A DNA stretch of 64,000 nt from Lachnospiraceae bacterium (GTDB lineage: Bacteria; Bacillota; Clostridia; Lachnospirales; Lachnospiraceae), in the NCBI GenBank assembly GCA_011959925.1, contig BLMD01000239.1, positions 1 through 64,000 on the forward strand, in the 5' to 3' direction. Each line of letters opens with the position of its first letter. Positions within the stretch are counted from its first letter, which is position 1. Both the position numbers and the translations under genes were made by a program. The notes under the pieces were generated by a model, which saw only the letters and a list, made by a program, of their open reading frames with translations, did not search any database and was not told the DNA's origin. Below, piece after piece: positions 43,586 through 52,821 of this stretch.

Positions 43586-44662
43586 ATGAATCAGAAAGTA
43601 GTGGTAGGCATGTCCGGAGGTGTGGATTCCTCGGTGGCAGCTTATCTTTTGAAGGAACAGGGATATGAAGTGATCGGCGTAACGATGCGGTTATGGCAGG
43701 AGGATTCTGACAGGGAAGAGACCGGAAAAGAGTGCTGTTCCCTAAGCGCCGTATCCGATGCAAAAAGAGTCGCCGATGCGGTCGGCATCCCGTTTTATGT
43801 GATGAATTTCAAAGATTCGTTTAAGGAAAACGTCGTAGATTATTTTGTGGAAGAATATATTCACGGAAGAACGCCCAATCCCTGCATTGCCTGTAACCGC
43901 TATGTCAAGTGGGAATCGCTTCTGAAACGAAGCTTAGAGATCGGTGCGGATTACATTGCAACCGGACATTATGCCCGAGTTGTAACAAGAGAAAACAACC
44001 GGTATGCCGTTGCCGTTTCAAAAACGGCAAAAAAGGATCAGACGTACGCGCTGTATAATCTGACGCAGGAACAGCTCTCCCGTACGTTGATGCCGGTGGG
44101 CGAATACACAAAAGAGGAAATCCGTGCGATTGCCGACCGGATTGGCCTGCCGGTGGCAGAGAAACCGGACAGCCAGGAAATTTGTTTTATACCGGACCAT
44201 GACCATGCATCTTTTATTGCGCGCATGGCAGGTGAGCGGACGCCGTCGGGCGGAAATTTTGTGACGTCGGACGGAAAGGTACTGGGAGAACATCGGGGAA
44301 TTGTGCATTATACGGTTGGGCAGAGAAAGGGACTGCGTCTGGCAATGGGAAAGCCCGTGTTTGTTACGGGCATCCGGCCGGATACCAATGAAGTTGTAAT
44401 CGGGGAAGAACACGAGGTGTTTACGAAAGAATTGACGGCGGGGCAGGTTCATTGTATGGGCGTGCCAAAGTTCAAAGACGGTATGCGTTTTCTGACGAAA
44501 ATACGTTATGCGCATCCGGGAGCTATGGCATCCGTTTTTTCCGGAGAAAACGATACGCTGCGTGTCGTGTTTGATCAGCCCCAGCGCGCCGTTACGCCGG
44601 GGCAGTCTGTTGTCTTTTATGAGGACGGCTGTATTGCCGGAGGCGGCGTTATACAGGCATAA
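43586..44662 (+). CDS. mnmA: tRNA-specific 2-thiouridylase MnmA
   Basis: 358 residues. It 2-thiolates U34 of Lys, Glu and Gln tRNAs. The ATP-pyrophosphatase loop is GMSGGVDSSVAAYLL. The catalytic cysteines are in PNPCIACNRYVKW (near residue 99) and SQEICFIPD (near 195). The C-terminal beta-barrel has VGQRKGL. GGAGAAAAGAACG precedes ATG 43586. The stop lies next to the hisJ stop on the other strand without a gap, and both genes share a terminator hairpin. Confidence 0.97.
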   Translation: MNQKVVVGMSGGVDSSVAAYLLKEQGYEVIGVTMRLWQEDSDREETGKECCSLSAVSDAKRVADAVGIPFYVMNFKDSFKENVVDYFVEEYIHGRTPNPCIACNRYVKWESLLKRSLEIGADYIATGHYARVVTRENNRYAVAVSKTAKKDQTYALYNLTQEQLSRTLMPVGEYTKEEIRAIADRIGLPVAEKPDSQEICFIPDHDHASFIARMAGERTPSGGNFVTSDGKVLGEHRGIVHYTVGQRKGLRLAMGKPVFVTGIRPDTNEVVIGEEHEVFTKELTAGQVHCMGVPKFKDGMRFLTKIRYAHPGAMASVFSGENDTLRVVFDQPQRAVTPGQSVVFYEDGCIAGGGVIQA

Positions 44663-44699
44663 CTATCTGCCTGTCTGGAAAAAAACAGGTTTTCTTTTT
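44653..44699. terminator. Overlapping terminator hairpins at the mnmA-hisJ junction
   Basis: ACAGGCA (44653-44659) pairs with TGCCTGT (44668-44674) across both stop codons. A second alternative stem CCTGT/ACAGG (44670-44674 with 44685-44689) is followed by TTTTCTTTTT to 44699, giving a + strand terminator inside the 3' end of hisJ. Confidence 0.7.
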
Positions 44700-45466
44700 C
44701 GGAATACTGTATAATGCGTAAAACCTGCATTTGCCAATAGGGAGGAAAGCCTGTGATAATCGTATGCGATCTGATCGGGCGCATGAGCGTCGGAACCGAG
44801 CGTTAAAATTTCGCCGCCGAGTTCTTTGTATCGTTTTAAGATTTCCTCCGTGGGATGAGGATGGTGAAGCCCGTATTTAAAGCCCGCCATGTTCAGTTCG
44901 ATCCCTTTTCCTTTTGCGATCAGTGTTTTTAAGATTTCATCGATTACGTCCTGAAATTTCCGGTAGGAATAGCCGCTGTTCTTATTCGGTCCATAGCGTA
45001 CCACATAGTCGATATGCCCGTATACGTCAAAATCATCAAAGACGGCGAGATTTTCGAGGATAGACGTAAAGTATTCCAGATAAGCGCCGTCTTGTGTTTT
45101 GCCCTCATAAAATTCCGGGTAATACGGATCAAAACCGTGGACGACATGCGAGGATCCGATCACCTGGTCAAAATCCGCCGCCTCCACAAATGCATGGTAC
45201 CGCTCTTTTAAATGCGGCTGCAGGCCGAGTTCTACGCCGATGTGTACCCGGATCTGGCTGCTGTATTGTTCGGCAAGCGGCTGCAGTGTCTGCATATATT
45301 CTTCGGGATCAAAATGAAACGGGGTAGGTCCCGGATAATCCCAGTCAATATGGTCGGTAAAGCAGATACCTTCCAGTTTTTTTTCGATCGACGATTCGAT
45401 CATCGCTTTTGGATCTGCCGTGCTGTCTCCGGAAAACCGGCAGTGCATATGGGTATCCCAGTACAT
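44663..45466 (-). CDS. hisJ: Histidinol-phosphatase family PHP hydrolase
   Basis: 267 residues of the PHP superfamily, HisJ/HisK type. Metal motifs: DTHMHCRFSGD at the start, CFTDHIDWD near residue 36, the GVELGLQPH segment, HIDYVVRYG near residue 151 and GSDAHAP near 224. It would dephosphorylate histidinol phosphate, though many family members act on other phosphates. AAGGAGGCAACGT precedes ATG 45466. It lies 15 bases after the HAD gene on the same strand, so the two are cotranscribed; no other his genes are nearby. Confidence 0.85.
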   Translation of the reverse strand: MYWDTHMHCRFSGDSTADPKAMIESSIEKKLEGICFTDHIDWDYPGPTPFHFDPEEYMQTLQPLAEQYSSQIRVHIGVELGLQPHLKERYHAFVEAADFDQVIGSSHVVHGFDPYYPEFYEGKTQDGAYLEYFTSILENLAVFDDFDVYGHIDYVVRYGPNKNSGYSYRKFQDVIDEILKTLIAKGKGIELNMAGFKYGLHHPHPTEEILKRYKELGGEILTLGSDAHAPDQIAYDYHRLSSLLANAGFTHYTVFRKRKPVFFQTGR

Positions 45467-45481
45467 ACGTTGCCTCCTTGT

Positions 45482-46342
45482 TTAGCTGCGCCGCTCACAC
45501 GTTTGGATCAATTTGGCGATCGCTTTTCCCACGCCGTCCTGGTTATTGGATGCAGTGACGTCGTCGCATATGGCGCGGATCGATTCGTCTGCATTTTCCA
45601 TTGCGACGGAATATCCTGCCGCGTTTAAAATATCCAGGTCGTTTTCGCTGTCTCCACACGCCATGGACGCTTCGATGGGGATCTTAAGGTAGTCGCAGAG
45701 AAAACGAAGTCCCGTGCCCTTTGTGACGCCCGCTTTTGTAAATTCCAGGTTTTGATAGCCGCCGCACACGACGCTTACTTCCGGATGCCGGGATAGAAGT
45801 TCCTTTGTTTCTTCCCTGTCGATTAAGACACCGTCGGCTTCCTGTTCAAACGTTAAAGTTGCCTTTTGTAAGGGCAGGTTGTGTTCCGTAAGAAATGCCG
45901 CAAGGTCTGTGACCTGGTTGCGCGTGGTTAAGATGTAATTTTTGACGGATTCCGGTAGAATCCGGGAATGGCGGATAATGTGAAACGAAGAACTCTGGGT
46001 ATATGCGTCGCCATGGATAAATGCGTCCAGATGCAGGTGTTTTTGGTTCAGCAGGCGGCAGAGCTCTGCGGCGTCCTGCGGCGCAATCGCGTCTTCTTTT
46101 AAGCATGTTTTGTCTGCGATCCGGTAAATCCCCGCGCCGTTTGCGGTAATTGCATACTTGATGTCCAGCTCTTGTGCAACTTCAAACGGAAGCCCGGTAA
46201 ACGGGCGTCCGGTGGAAATAACGATCGTCATTCCTTTGTCTGCGGCAATCCGTATCTGTTCCCTGGTAAAAGGAGTGACTTCTCCCGTACCGGAAAACAG
46301 GGTTCCGTCCAAATCCAGAGCAATGATTTTTGGGGTAAACAT
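45482..46342 (-). CDS. Cof-type HAD phosphatase
   Basis: 286 residues. HAD class IIB (Cof) hydrolase. Motif I is ALDLDGTLFSG near residue 8, motif II is VISTGRPF near 42, motif III is a lysine in the GVTKGTGL stretch near 212, and motif IV is ACGDSENDLDIL near 232. Such enzymes dephosphorylate sugar phosphates, FMN or PLP; the substrate here is unknown. AAAGGAGGAACGCC precedes ATG 46342. It is first in a two-gene minus-strand unit with hisJ. Confidence 0.9.
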   Translation of the reverse strand: MFTPKIIALDLDGTLFSGTGEVTPFTREQIRIAADKGMTIVISTGRPFTGLPFEVAQELDIKYAITANGAGIYRIADKTCLKEDAIAPQDAAELCRLLNQKHLHLDAFIHGDAYTQSSSFHIIRHSRILPESVKNYILTTRNQVTDLAAFLTEHNLPLQKATLTFEQEADGVLIDREETKELLSRHPEVSVVCGGYQNLEFTKAGVTKGTGLRFLCDYLKIPIEASMACGDSENDLDILNAAGYSVAMENADESIRAICDDVTASNNQDGVGKAIAKLIQTCERRS

Positions 46343-46408
46343 GGCGTTCCTCCTTTAAGATCATAAAGTATTGTGCCGGATATTGTTTCGTCCTTCGGCA
46401 TTTTGCCA

Positions 46409-46437
46409 AGTATAGCACAATATTTTTGTAAATAAAA
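46409..46437 (-). promoter_or_regulatory. Possible promoter of the HAD-hisJ unit
   Basis: On the minus strand: TTTTAT (46437-46432), 17-base spacer, TATACT (46414-46409) with a TG extension. It is divergent from the gap promoter. Confidence 0.5.
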
Positions 46438-46466
46438 GAAAATTTTAATAAACTGGGAGAGAGGGC

Positions 46467-46495
46467 TTGTTTTTTTAGAAAAAATTGGTTAAAAT
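46467..46495 (+). promoter_or_regulatory. Probable gap-pgk-tpiA promoter
   Basis: TTGTTT (46467-46472), 17-base spacer, TAAAAT (46490-46495), 55 bases before gap. No CggR-like operator pair was evident. Confidence 0.6.
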
Positions 46496-46549
46496 AATAC
46501 CAGGTTGGGCATAGGCCCCGAAAAATTAAAATTCTAGGAGGAATTAGGA

Positions 46550-47566
46550 ATGGCAGTAAGAGTAGCAATCAATGGATTTGGCCGTATCGGCCGTCTGGCA
46601 TTCAGACAGATGTTTGGAGCAGAAGGATATGAAGTAGTAGCGATCAACGATTTGACAAGCCCGAAAATGTTGGCGCACTTGTTAAAGTATGATTCTTCTC
46701 AGGGAAAATATGATTTGGCAGATAAAGTAACTGCAGGAGAAGATTCCATTACCGTTGACGGACAGGAAATCAAAATCTACGCGTTTCCGGATGCAAACAA
46801 CTGTCCTTGGGGTGATTTAAAAGTTGACGTTGTATTAGAGTGCTCCGGCTTCTATACAAGCAAAGCGAAAGCACAGGCACATATCAACGCAGGCGCACGC
46901 AAAGTCGTGATCTCCGCTCCGGCAGGAAACGATCTTCCTACTATCGTTTACAACACCAACCATGAGACATTAAAAGCTGACGATACGATTATTTCCGCAG
47001 CTTCCTGTACGACAAACTGCTTAGCTCCTATGGCGGATGCTCTGAATAAATACGCTCCGGTTCAGTCCGGTATCATGGTGACGATCCATGCATATACAGG
47101 CGATCAGATGACACTTGACGGACCGCAGAGAAAAGGCGATTTGAGAAGATCCCGCGCGGCTGCAGTGAACATCGTTCCGAACAGCACAGGCGCTGCAAAA
47201 GCAATCGGTCTTGTTATTCCGGAATTAAACGGCAAATTGATCGGTTCCGCACAGCGTGTTCCGACTCCGACAGGTTCTACCACAATTTTAACGGCTGTTG
47301 TTAAAGGAACAGACGTTACGGTAGACGGCATCAATGCGGCTATGAAAGCAGCAGCAAACGAATCCTTTGGTTACAACGAAGATGAAATCGTATCTTCCGA
47401 CATCGTTGGTATGAGATTCGGTTCCTTATTCGACGCTACACAGACGATGGTAAGCAAAGTATCCGATGATTTGTATGAAGTTCAGGTTGTTTCATGGTAT
47501 GACAACGAGAACAGCTACACATCTCAGATGGTTCGTACAATCAAATACTTCTCAGAGTTAGCATAA
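46550..47566 (+). CDS. gap: Glyceraldehyde-3-phosphate dehydrogenase, type I
   Basis: 338 residues. NAD fold [13 protein letters not shown] at the start; the catalytic cysteine lies in [12 protein letters not shown] near residue 151. The [23 protein letters not shown] and [11 protein letters not shown] segments are the family signatures. Codon use is more biased than in the neighbours (lysine and leucine codons repeated), as expected for high expression. CTAGGAGGAATT precedes ATG 46550. First gene of a glycolytic operon with pgk and tpiA. Confidence 0.98.
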   Translation: MAVRVAINGFGRIGRLAFRQMFGAEGYEVVAINDLTSPKMLAHLLKYDSSQGKYDLADKVTAGEDSITVDGQEIKIYAFPDANNCPWGDLKVDVVLECSGFYTSKAKAQAHINAGARKVVISAPAGNDLPTIVYNTNHETLKADDTIISAASCTTNCLAPMADALNKYAPVQSGIMVTIHAYTGDQMTLDGPQRKGDLRRSRAAAVNIVPNSTGAAKAIGLVIPELNGKLIGSAQRVPTPTGSTTILTAVVKGTDVTVDGINAAMKAAANESFGYNEDEIVSSDIVGMRFGSLFDATQTMVSKVSDDLYEVQVVSWYDNENSYTSQMVRTIKYFSELA

Positions 47567-47668
47567 TTGAAACAATCGTATTTGGCGTAGGTCCAAATGA
47601 TAACAAAATCGCGCACGGCAGACTGCTTTTTAAGCGATAGGCTGCCAGAGTGCGTAAAGGCTCAGATA

Positions 47669-47700
47669 GGGGTCCGGTCTGTTTGGACCGGATCCCTTTT
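47669..47700 (+). other. Intercistronic hairpin between gap and pgk
   Basis: TCCGGTC (47673-47679) pairs with GACCGGA (47686-47692), extended by GGG/CCC with a G-T pair, followed by TTTT. It could be a leaky terminator or a processing and stability element that lowers pgk expression relative to gap. Confidence 0.6.
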
Positions 47701-47746
47701 CGGTGCCACAGATCAAAAACGAAATTTAAAAAGGAGGACATGATTC

Positions 47747-48970
47747 ATGTCATTAAACAAAAAATCGGTAGACGACATTAACGTAAAAGGGAAACGCGTC
47801 CTGGTAAGATGCGATTTTAACGTACCGCTGAAAGACGGAAATATCACGGATGAAACACGTATCAAGGCAGCGCTTCCGACGATCCAGAAGTTGATCGAAG
47901 ATAGCGGCAAAGTAATTCTCTGCTCTCATCTCGGCAAAGTAAAGAACGGCCCGAACGAAGGCGAATCTTTAGCTCCCGTTGCCAAAAGGCTTTCCGAGAA
48001 ACTCGGCAAAGAAGTAAATTTTGTAGCAGATGATCATGTAACGGGCGAAGCAGCAACGGCAGCCGTAGCCGCTATGAACGAGGGCGACGTAGTATTGCTT
48101 CAGAACACCCGTTTCCGCGGCAAGGAAGAGACGAAAAACGGCGAGGAATTCAGCAAAGAGCTGGCGGATCTTGCAGACGTTTACGTATGCGACGCATTCG
48201 GTTCTTCCCACAGGGCGCACGCTTCCGTTGCAGGCGTGACAAAATTTATTACCGAAAAAGGCGGCGAGAACGCAGTCGGATATCTGATGCAGAAAGAAAT
48301 CGATTTCCTCGGCAATGCCGTAGAAAATCCGGTCCGGCCGTTCGTAGCCATCTTGGGCGGCGCAAAAGTTGCGGATAAATTAAACGTAATCTCCAACCTG
48401 CTGGAAAAATGCGATACCCTGATTATCGGCGGCGGTATGGCGTATACATTCTTAAAAGCACAGGGATACGAAATCGGAAACTCTCTGGTAGACGATTCCA
48501 AAATCGACTACTGTAAAGAAATGATTCAGAAAGCGAAAGACCTCGGCAAGAAATTACTGCTTCCGGTAGATTCCGTAACCGTAACGGCATTCCCGAATCC
48601 GATCGACGCAGAAATTGACGTAGAGACTTACGCAGTAGAAGATATGCCGGCAGACCGCGAAGGCTGCGATATCGGACCAAAGACGGCAGAAATGTATGCA
48701 GACGCCGTAACAAGCGCAAAGACGGTCGTTTGGAACGGACCGATGGGCGTATTTGAAAACCCGATCCTTGCAAAAGGAACGATTGCGGTAGCAAAAGCGT
48801 TGGCGGCAACCGATGCAACGACGATCATCGGCGGCGGCGATTCCGCAGCAGCCGTAAACCAGCTGGGATTTGCAGACAAGATGAGCCACATTTCCACAGG
48901 CGGCGGCGCATCGCTTGAATTTTTGGAAGGCAAAGAACTCCCCGGCGTAGTAGCTGCAGACGATAAGTAA
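47747..48970 (+). CDS. pgk: Phosphoglycerate kinase
   Basis: 407 residues, slightly longer than the usual 395. Two Rossmann-like lobes; the RCDFNVPL start near residue 23, the LGGAKVADK hinge, and the nucleotide-binding [11 protein letters not shown] region near residue 365. It transfers phosphate from 1,3-bisphosphoglycerate to ADP. AAGGAGGACATG precedes the ATG. The gap to tpiA is filled by 59-bp repeats rather than spacer only. Confidence 0.98.
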   Translation: MSLNKKSVDDINVKGKRVLVRCDFNVPLKDGNITDETRIKAALPTIQKLIEDSGKVILCSHLGKVKNGPNEGESLAPVAKRLSEKLGKEVNFVADDHVTGEAATAAVAAMNEGDVVLLQNTRFRGKEETKNGEEFSKELADLADVYVCDAFGSSHRAHASVAGVTKFITEKGGENAVGYLMQKEIDFLGNAVENPVRPFVAILGGAKVADKLNVISNLLEKCDTLIIGGGMAYTFLKAQGYEIGNSLVDDSKIDYCKEMIQKAKDLGKKLLLPVDSVTVTAFPNPIDAEIDVETYAVEDMPADREGCDIGPKTAEMYADAVTSAKTVVWNGPMGVFENPILAKGTIAVAKALAATDATTIIGGGDSAAAVNQLGFADKMSHISTGGGASLEFLEGKELPGVVAADDK

Positions 48971-48971
48971 A

Positions 48972-49119
48972 GCACTTAACGATTGGCAAGCCGAAGGCGC
49001 AGACAGAGTTTAGTGCGTACTTAGTCCGCCGCACTTAGCGAAGCCGAGCCAGAGGCGAGAGGTGAGCATAGTAAGACGGACAACCCGCGGCACTTAACGA
49101 TTGGCAGGCGGAAGGCGCA
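48972..49119 (+). repeat. Three imperfect 59-bp tandem units between pgk and tpiA
   Basis: Units start with GCACTTAACG, GCACTTAGCG and GCACTTAACG at 48972, 49031 and 49090, spaced exactly 59 bp. Units 1 and 3 share 28 of their first 30 bases (GATTGGCA and GAAGGCGCA parts); unit 2 is more diverged (AAGCCGAGCCAGAGGCGAG). Unit 1 ends with TTTAGTGC, roughly inverted to its own start. The block fills the intergenic space and is transcribed in the glycolytic operon. Confidence 0.8.
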
Positions 49120-49149
49120 ATACGAAGAATAAAAAAGGAGAATAGAAAA

Positions 49150-49899
49150 ATGGCAAGAAAGAAGATTATCGCCGGAAACTGGAAAATGAACAAAACTCCG
49201 AGCGAAGCAGTTGCACTGGTAAAAGAATTGGCTCCGTTGGTAGCAAACGATGAGGCAGACGTAGTATTCTGCGTACCGGCAATCGACATCATTCCGGCTA
49301 TGGAAGCGGCAAAAGGAACCAACATTCAGATCGGCGCGGAGAATATGTATTACGAGGAAAGCGGCGCGTACACGGGAGAAATCGCTCCGAATATGCTCGT
49401 AGACGCCGGCGTAAAATATGTGATCATCGGACATTCCGAGAGAAGAGAATATTTTGCAGAGACGGATGAAACGGTAAATAAAAAAGTATTAAAAGCGTTC
49501 GAGCACGGCATTACGCCGATCATCTGCTGCGGAGAATCTTTGACACAGCGGAAACAGGGCATTTATATCGACTGGATCCGGATGCAGATCAAGATCGCGT
49601 TCCAGAATGTAACGGCTGACCAGGCGAAGACGGCAGTCATTGCTTACGAACCGATCTGGGCGATCGGAACAGGCGAGACCGCTACCTCCGATCAGGCAGA
49701 AGAAGTCTGCCTGGCAATCCGTAACTGCATCAAAGAAGTATATGACGAGGCTACGGCAGAAGCGATCCGTATCCAGTACGGCGGATCTGTCAATGCAGGC
49801 AATGCGGCAGAGCTGTTCGGCAAACCGGATATCGACGGCGGACTTGTCGGCGGGGCTTCTTTGAAACCGGATTTTGGGAAGATTGTGAATTATAAATAG
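49150..49899 (+). CDS. tpiA: Triosephosphate isomerase
   Basis: 249 residues. [15 protein letters not shown] opens the barrel with Lys near residue 13. The catalytic histidine lies in [13 protein letters not shown] and the catalytic glutamate in [13 protein letters not shown], and the GGSVNAGNA phosphate loop closes it. It interconverts dihydroxyacetone phosphate and glyceraldehyde 3-phosphate. AAAAAAGGAG precedes ATG 49150. Last gene of the operon; a long terminator follows. Confidence 0.98.
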   Translation: MARKKIIAGNWKMNKTPSEAVALVKELAPLVANDEADVVFCVPAIDIIPAMEAAKGTNIQIGAENMYYEESGAYTGEIAPNMLVDAGVKYVIIGHSERREYFAETDETVNKKVLKAFEHGITPIICCGESLTQRKQGIYIDWIRMQIKIAFQNVTADQAKTAVIAYEPIWAIGTGETATSDQAEEVCLAIRNCIKEVYDEATAEAIRIQYGGSVNAGNAAELFGKPDIDGGLVGGASLKPDFGKIVNYK

Positions 49900-49924
49900 C
49901 AAAAATCTAATTATTAAAAAGACT

Positions 49925-49977
49925 ATAAACAAGAGGTATTAAAAGAAGATAATTCTTTTGATGCCTCTTGTTTATTT
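49925..49977 (+). terminator. Terminator after tpiA
   Basis: A long stem with TAAACAAGAGG (from 49926) against CCTCTTGTTTA (to 49974) and further AAAAGAA/TTCTTTT pairing inside; T-rich on the 3' side. Confidence 0.8.
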
Positions 49978-50146
49978 ACAAGTAGACAGAACCTTAACAA
50001 ATCAAGACAGGTAAAGATCAGGCTGAGAAATAAAGGAAAAGAGGATTCAAAATATGAAATAGAAATTATAAAAGCAATATTGTCTTTCCTGCTTTGATAT
50101 GATAATCTAAAAGTAATAAAATTTTTAGCAAAAAGGAGGATATGCT

Positions 50147-52621
50147 ATGGGTTTAAAAACAAAAATGACTGCTTTTGCGCTTACCGCATGCATGGTATTG
50201 ACCGTTTTGCCGTCTGCGGCATCTGCAGAAGCAGCCGCTGCGGGTAAGGTGACGCGTATTAATGTACAGGGAGAGCGATCGGCTGCCTATCTGGTGATCC
50301 GTCAGGAATTTGCCGCGAAAAACCAGGAGGTAAAATTGGTATACAACGCGGAGGAACAGACCGGAGATCTGTTGGTAGACACGCAGGGAAGCGGATATGA
50401 AACAACGTACGGGACGGAAGGATACGGCATTTCGTCTGATGACGGGGTGATTACGATCAAAGCTGCGGGAACGGCAGGCGCTTCTTATGGACTGCGGGAC
50501 GTTTTAAAACAGTTAGAGAGCGGCGGACAGATTGCGGAGAAGGAAATTTCAAAGCCTTTCCAGGATGTGAGGGCGCTGTTCGTAGACTGCGCCAGAAAAT
50601 ACTTTGACGTGGCGTGGTTTGAAAGCATTATCCGGGAGATGGCATGGAACGGTATGAATACTCTGTATTTGAGTTTTTCCAACGACGAGGGATTCCGTTT
50701 TTTGCTTGACGACATGAGCGTTTCTTTTGAGGATGAAAACGGTGAAACCAAAACGTACGATCATGAGTTTATGAAGCATCTTGGGGACAATCCGCATACG
50801 ATTGAGGATTCTGTTTTTCTGGCAGAGCGCAATGAGGGCGCATCGGATGTGGCGCAGTCGGTCTTAAGCTATGACAGTAATCAATATCTGACGCAGAGTG
50901 ATATGGTAAAAATTCTCTCTTATGCGAATGCTTACGGCGTCAAAATCATCCCTGAATTTAACAGTCCCGGGCATACCGGACAGCTTCTATGGTATTTTCC
51001 GGAATACCGCAACGTGGGAAAATGGGGAATCGCTACCAACCCCTGCTATGGATTAAATCTGGAGAATCAGGAAGCGAAAAATTTTGCTTCGGCTCTGATA
51101 AAGAAATATATCGACTTTTTCTATGAAAACGGATGCACGGGTTTTTGCGTGGGCGGAGATGAGTTTGAAAAAGGCGACAGCACAAACGAAACGATTGCAG
51201 CATATGTAAACGGGCTGGCAGAATATGTGGAAAGCAAAGGGATGACGGCGTATGCCTGGGTAGACGGACAGTCCGTTACTTCCGGTTTGTTAAAAAAGAG
51301 CGTAGTAGTCAACGACTGGGACAGCAACGGCTCTGCCGCTTCCGATTATCAGGTAGTCAATTTTAACAGCGACTATATGTATTATGTTTTAAAAGCCAGC
51401 GGCGATTGGTGGCTTGTGAACCCCAAACAGGTATTTGAAACATGGAATCCATTGATATTTCACGGAAATTCTGAATTGGAGCCTGGCTCAAAAGCCGCTG
51501 AAAATGTCCGCGGGGCATGTATGGCAGTCTGGTGCGACGACGCCAATGCCAAAGAAGCCGACGTGATTTTAAGGGATATGATGACCGATTTGAAAGCATT
51601 CGGTTACCGCGTATGGAATTATGATCCGTCAGCAGAACAGACGGTTTCCTATGAAGATTTTATTGCAAATGCTGCCAGTGCGGCATCGCTGGCAGAAGCC
51701 GATGTTTTAGGAGCGGTCAACGCTATGAAGGAGATCCTGCAGTTACAAGAGCAGCTGCAGGAGGCCAGCCGAAAGGCATCCGATGCGCAGACAGATGCCG
51801 GACAGGCGCAGACGAAACTGACGGATGCAGAACGTCGTGTTACGGAAGCAGAACAAAAGACAGCTGCCGCAAAGAATCCGAAAGAGAAACTGGAGGCAGA
51901 AGCAGGACTTTACACCGCTCGTGCCGAAGCAAATAAACTCGCAGCGGAAGCGGCGAAACAGAACGCTTTGGCAGCGCGGTTAAAAGCGGCTGCCCTGACA
52001 ATTGAAGCACGGATTTTAACGCTGGATGGCAACACACAAGACGCTGCCGCAAAAAATACGGAAATCACAAGTCTGGAAACGACAGCATCCCAGGAAGAAT
52101 CTGCGGCAAGAGAAAAACAAAATGCGCAGGCAGGACTTGATCAGTCGGCACAAGCCAAGCGAAAAGAGCTTGCAGCCTATAAGGATCCGTCCCAATCTGC
52201 ATCGACAACAACCGTGAAACAAATCGAGTATCGGATTTTAGATGCCAATAAAAAGACGGCGGTTGTAACCGGAGCAGCAAACAAGAATTTAAAAACGGCG
52301 ACGATACGGCCTGCGGTCTCGATCGGAGGCGTTACCTATAAAGTTGTCCGGATTCAGGCAAAAGCATTCAAAGGGTTTAAAAATCTTCGTAAAGTAACGT
52401 TCGGCAAAAACATCAAAAACATTGACAGGGAAGCATTTGCGGAATGCAGTAAGCTTTCGAATATTAATATGAAGAAGGCAAAAGGCATTACTTCGATCGG
52501 GAAAAAGGCATTTCGTAAAATCAATGCAAAAGCGAAAGTAACCGTACCTGCGGCGAAGAAAGCCAAATATAAAAACCTGCTGAAAAAAGCCGGCCTGCCG
52601 AAAAAGGCAGCGGTAAAATAA
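50147..52621 (+). CDS. Secreted GH20 beta-hexosaminidase-type protein with coiled coil and BspA-like repeats
   Basis: 824 residues. Signal peptide with cleavage near ASAEA (about residue 27). A GH20 N-terminal domain (about 30-135) precedes the barrel: FVDCARKYFDVAWFES, PEFNSPGHTGQL and the catalytic Asp338-Glu339 pair in VGGDEFE. It should release N-acetylhexosamines from glycans such as mucin. From about residue 530 a long Ala/Gln/Glu coiled coil follows, then LRR_5/BspA-like repeats (AFKGFKNLRKVTFGKNIK, AFAECSKLSN) and a very basic end (KKAGLPKKAAVK). No LPxTG anchor. AAAAAGGAGGA precedes the ATG. Confidence 0.9.
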   Translation: MGLKTKMTAFALTACMVLTVLPSAASAEAAAAGKVTRINVQGERSAAYLVIRQEFAAKNQEVKLVYNAEEQTGDLLVDTQGSGYETTYGTEGYGISSDDGVITIKAAGTAGASYGLRDVLKQLESGGQIAEKEISKPFQDVRALFVDCARKYFDVAWFESIIREMAWNGMNTLYLSFSNDEGFRFLLDDMSVSFEDENGETKTYDHEFMKHLGDNPHTIEDSVFLAERNEGASDVAQSVLSYDSNQYLTQSDMVKILSYANAYGVKIIPEFNSPGHTGQLLWYFPEYRNVGKWGIATNPCYGLNLENQEAKNFASALIKKYIDFFYENGCTGFCVGGDEFEKGDSTNETIAAYVNGLAEYVESKGMTAYAWVDGQSVTSGLLKKSVVVNDWDSNGSAASDYQVVNFNSDYMYYVLKASGDWWLVNPKQVFETWNPLIFHGNSELEPGSKAAENVRGACMAVWCDDANAKEADVILRDMMTDLKAFGYRVWNYDPSAEQTVSYEDFIANAASAASLAEADVLGAVNAMKEILQLQEQLQEASRKASDAQTDAGQAQTKLTDAERRVTEAEQKTAAAKNPKEKLEAEAGLYTARAEANKLAAEAAKQNALAARLKAAALTIEARILTLDGNTQDAAAKNTEITSLETTASQEESAAREKQNAQAGLDQSAQAKRKELAAYKDPSQSASTTTVKQIEYRILDANKKTAVVTGAANKNLKTATIRPAVSIGGVTYKVVRIQAKAFKGFKNLRKVTFGKNIKNIDREAFAECSKLSNINMKKAKGITSIGKKAFRKINAKAKVTVPAAKKAKYKNLLKKAGLPKKAAVK

Positions 52622-52707
52622 TGCCGGCCATATGGAAGCATCCATATCCGTTCTATGAAAACATAGAAGGAAACGCTGCATGCTCAAAACGGTAACGTTT
52701 TATAATG

Positions 52708-52754
52708 AACACCCGCGTTCTGCAGAAGAGGGTCTGCAGAACGCGGGTGTTTTG
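52708..52754. terminator. 19-bp perfect terminator between convergent GH20 and GH25 genes
   Basis: AACACCCGCGTTCTGCAGA (52708-52726) pairs perfectly with the block at 52733-52751, with the 6-base loop AGAGGG and then TT. Only a short T tail, but the stem is very stable. Confidence 0.75.
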
Positions 52755-52821
52755 CGTGTCAGAAAATGAGAGCCAAAGAAATTTTACGGCATCCGTTTCT
52801 GAATGTTTGAACACAGGCACG

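Noticed and set aside
48972..49119. CRISPR-like array between pgk and tpiA
   Set aside because: Only three units, no constant repeat with unique spacers, and whole 59-bp units diverge together. It is a tandem repeat, not CRISPR.
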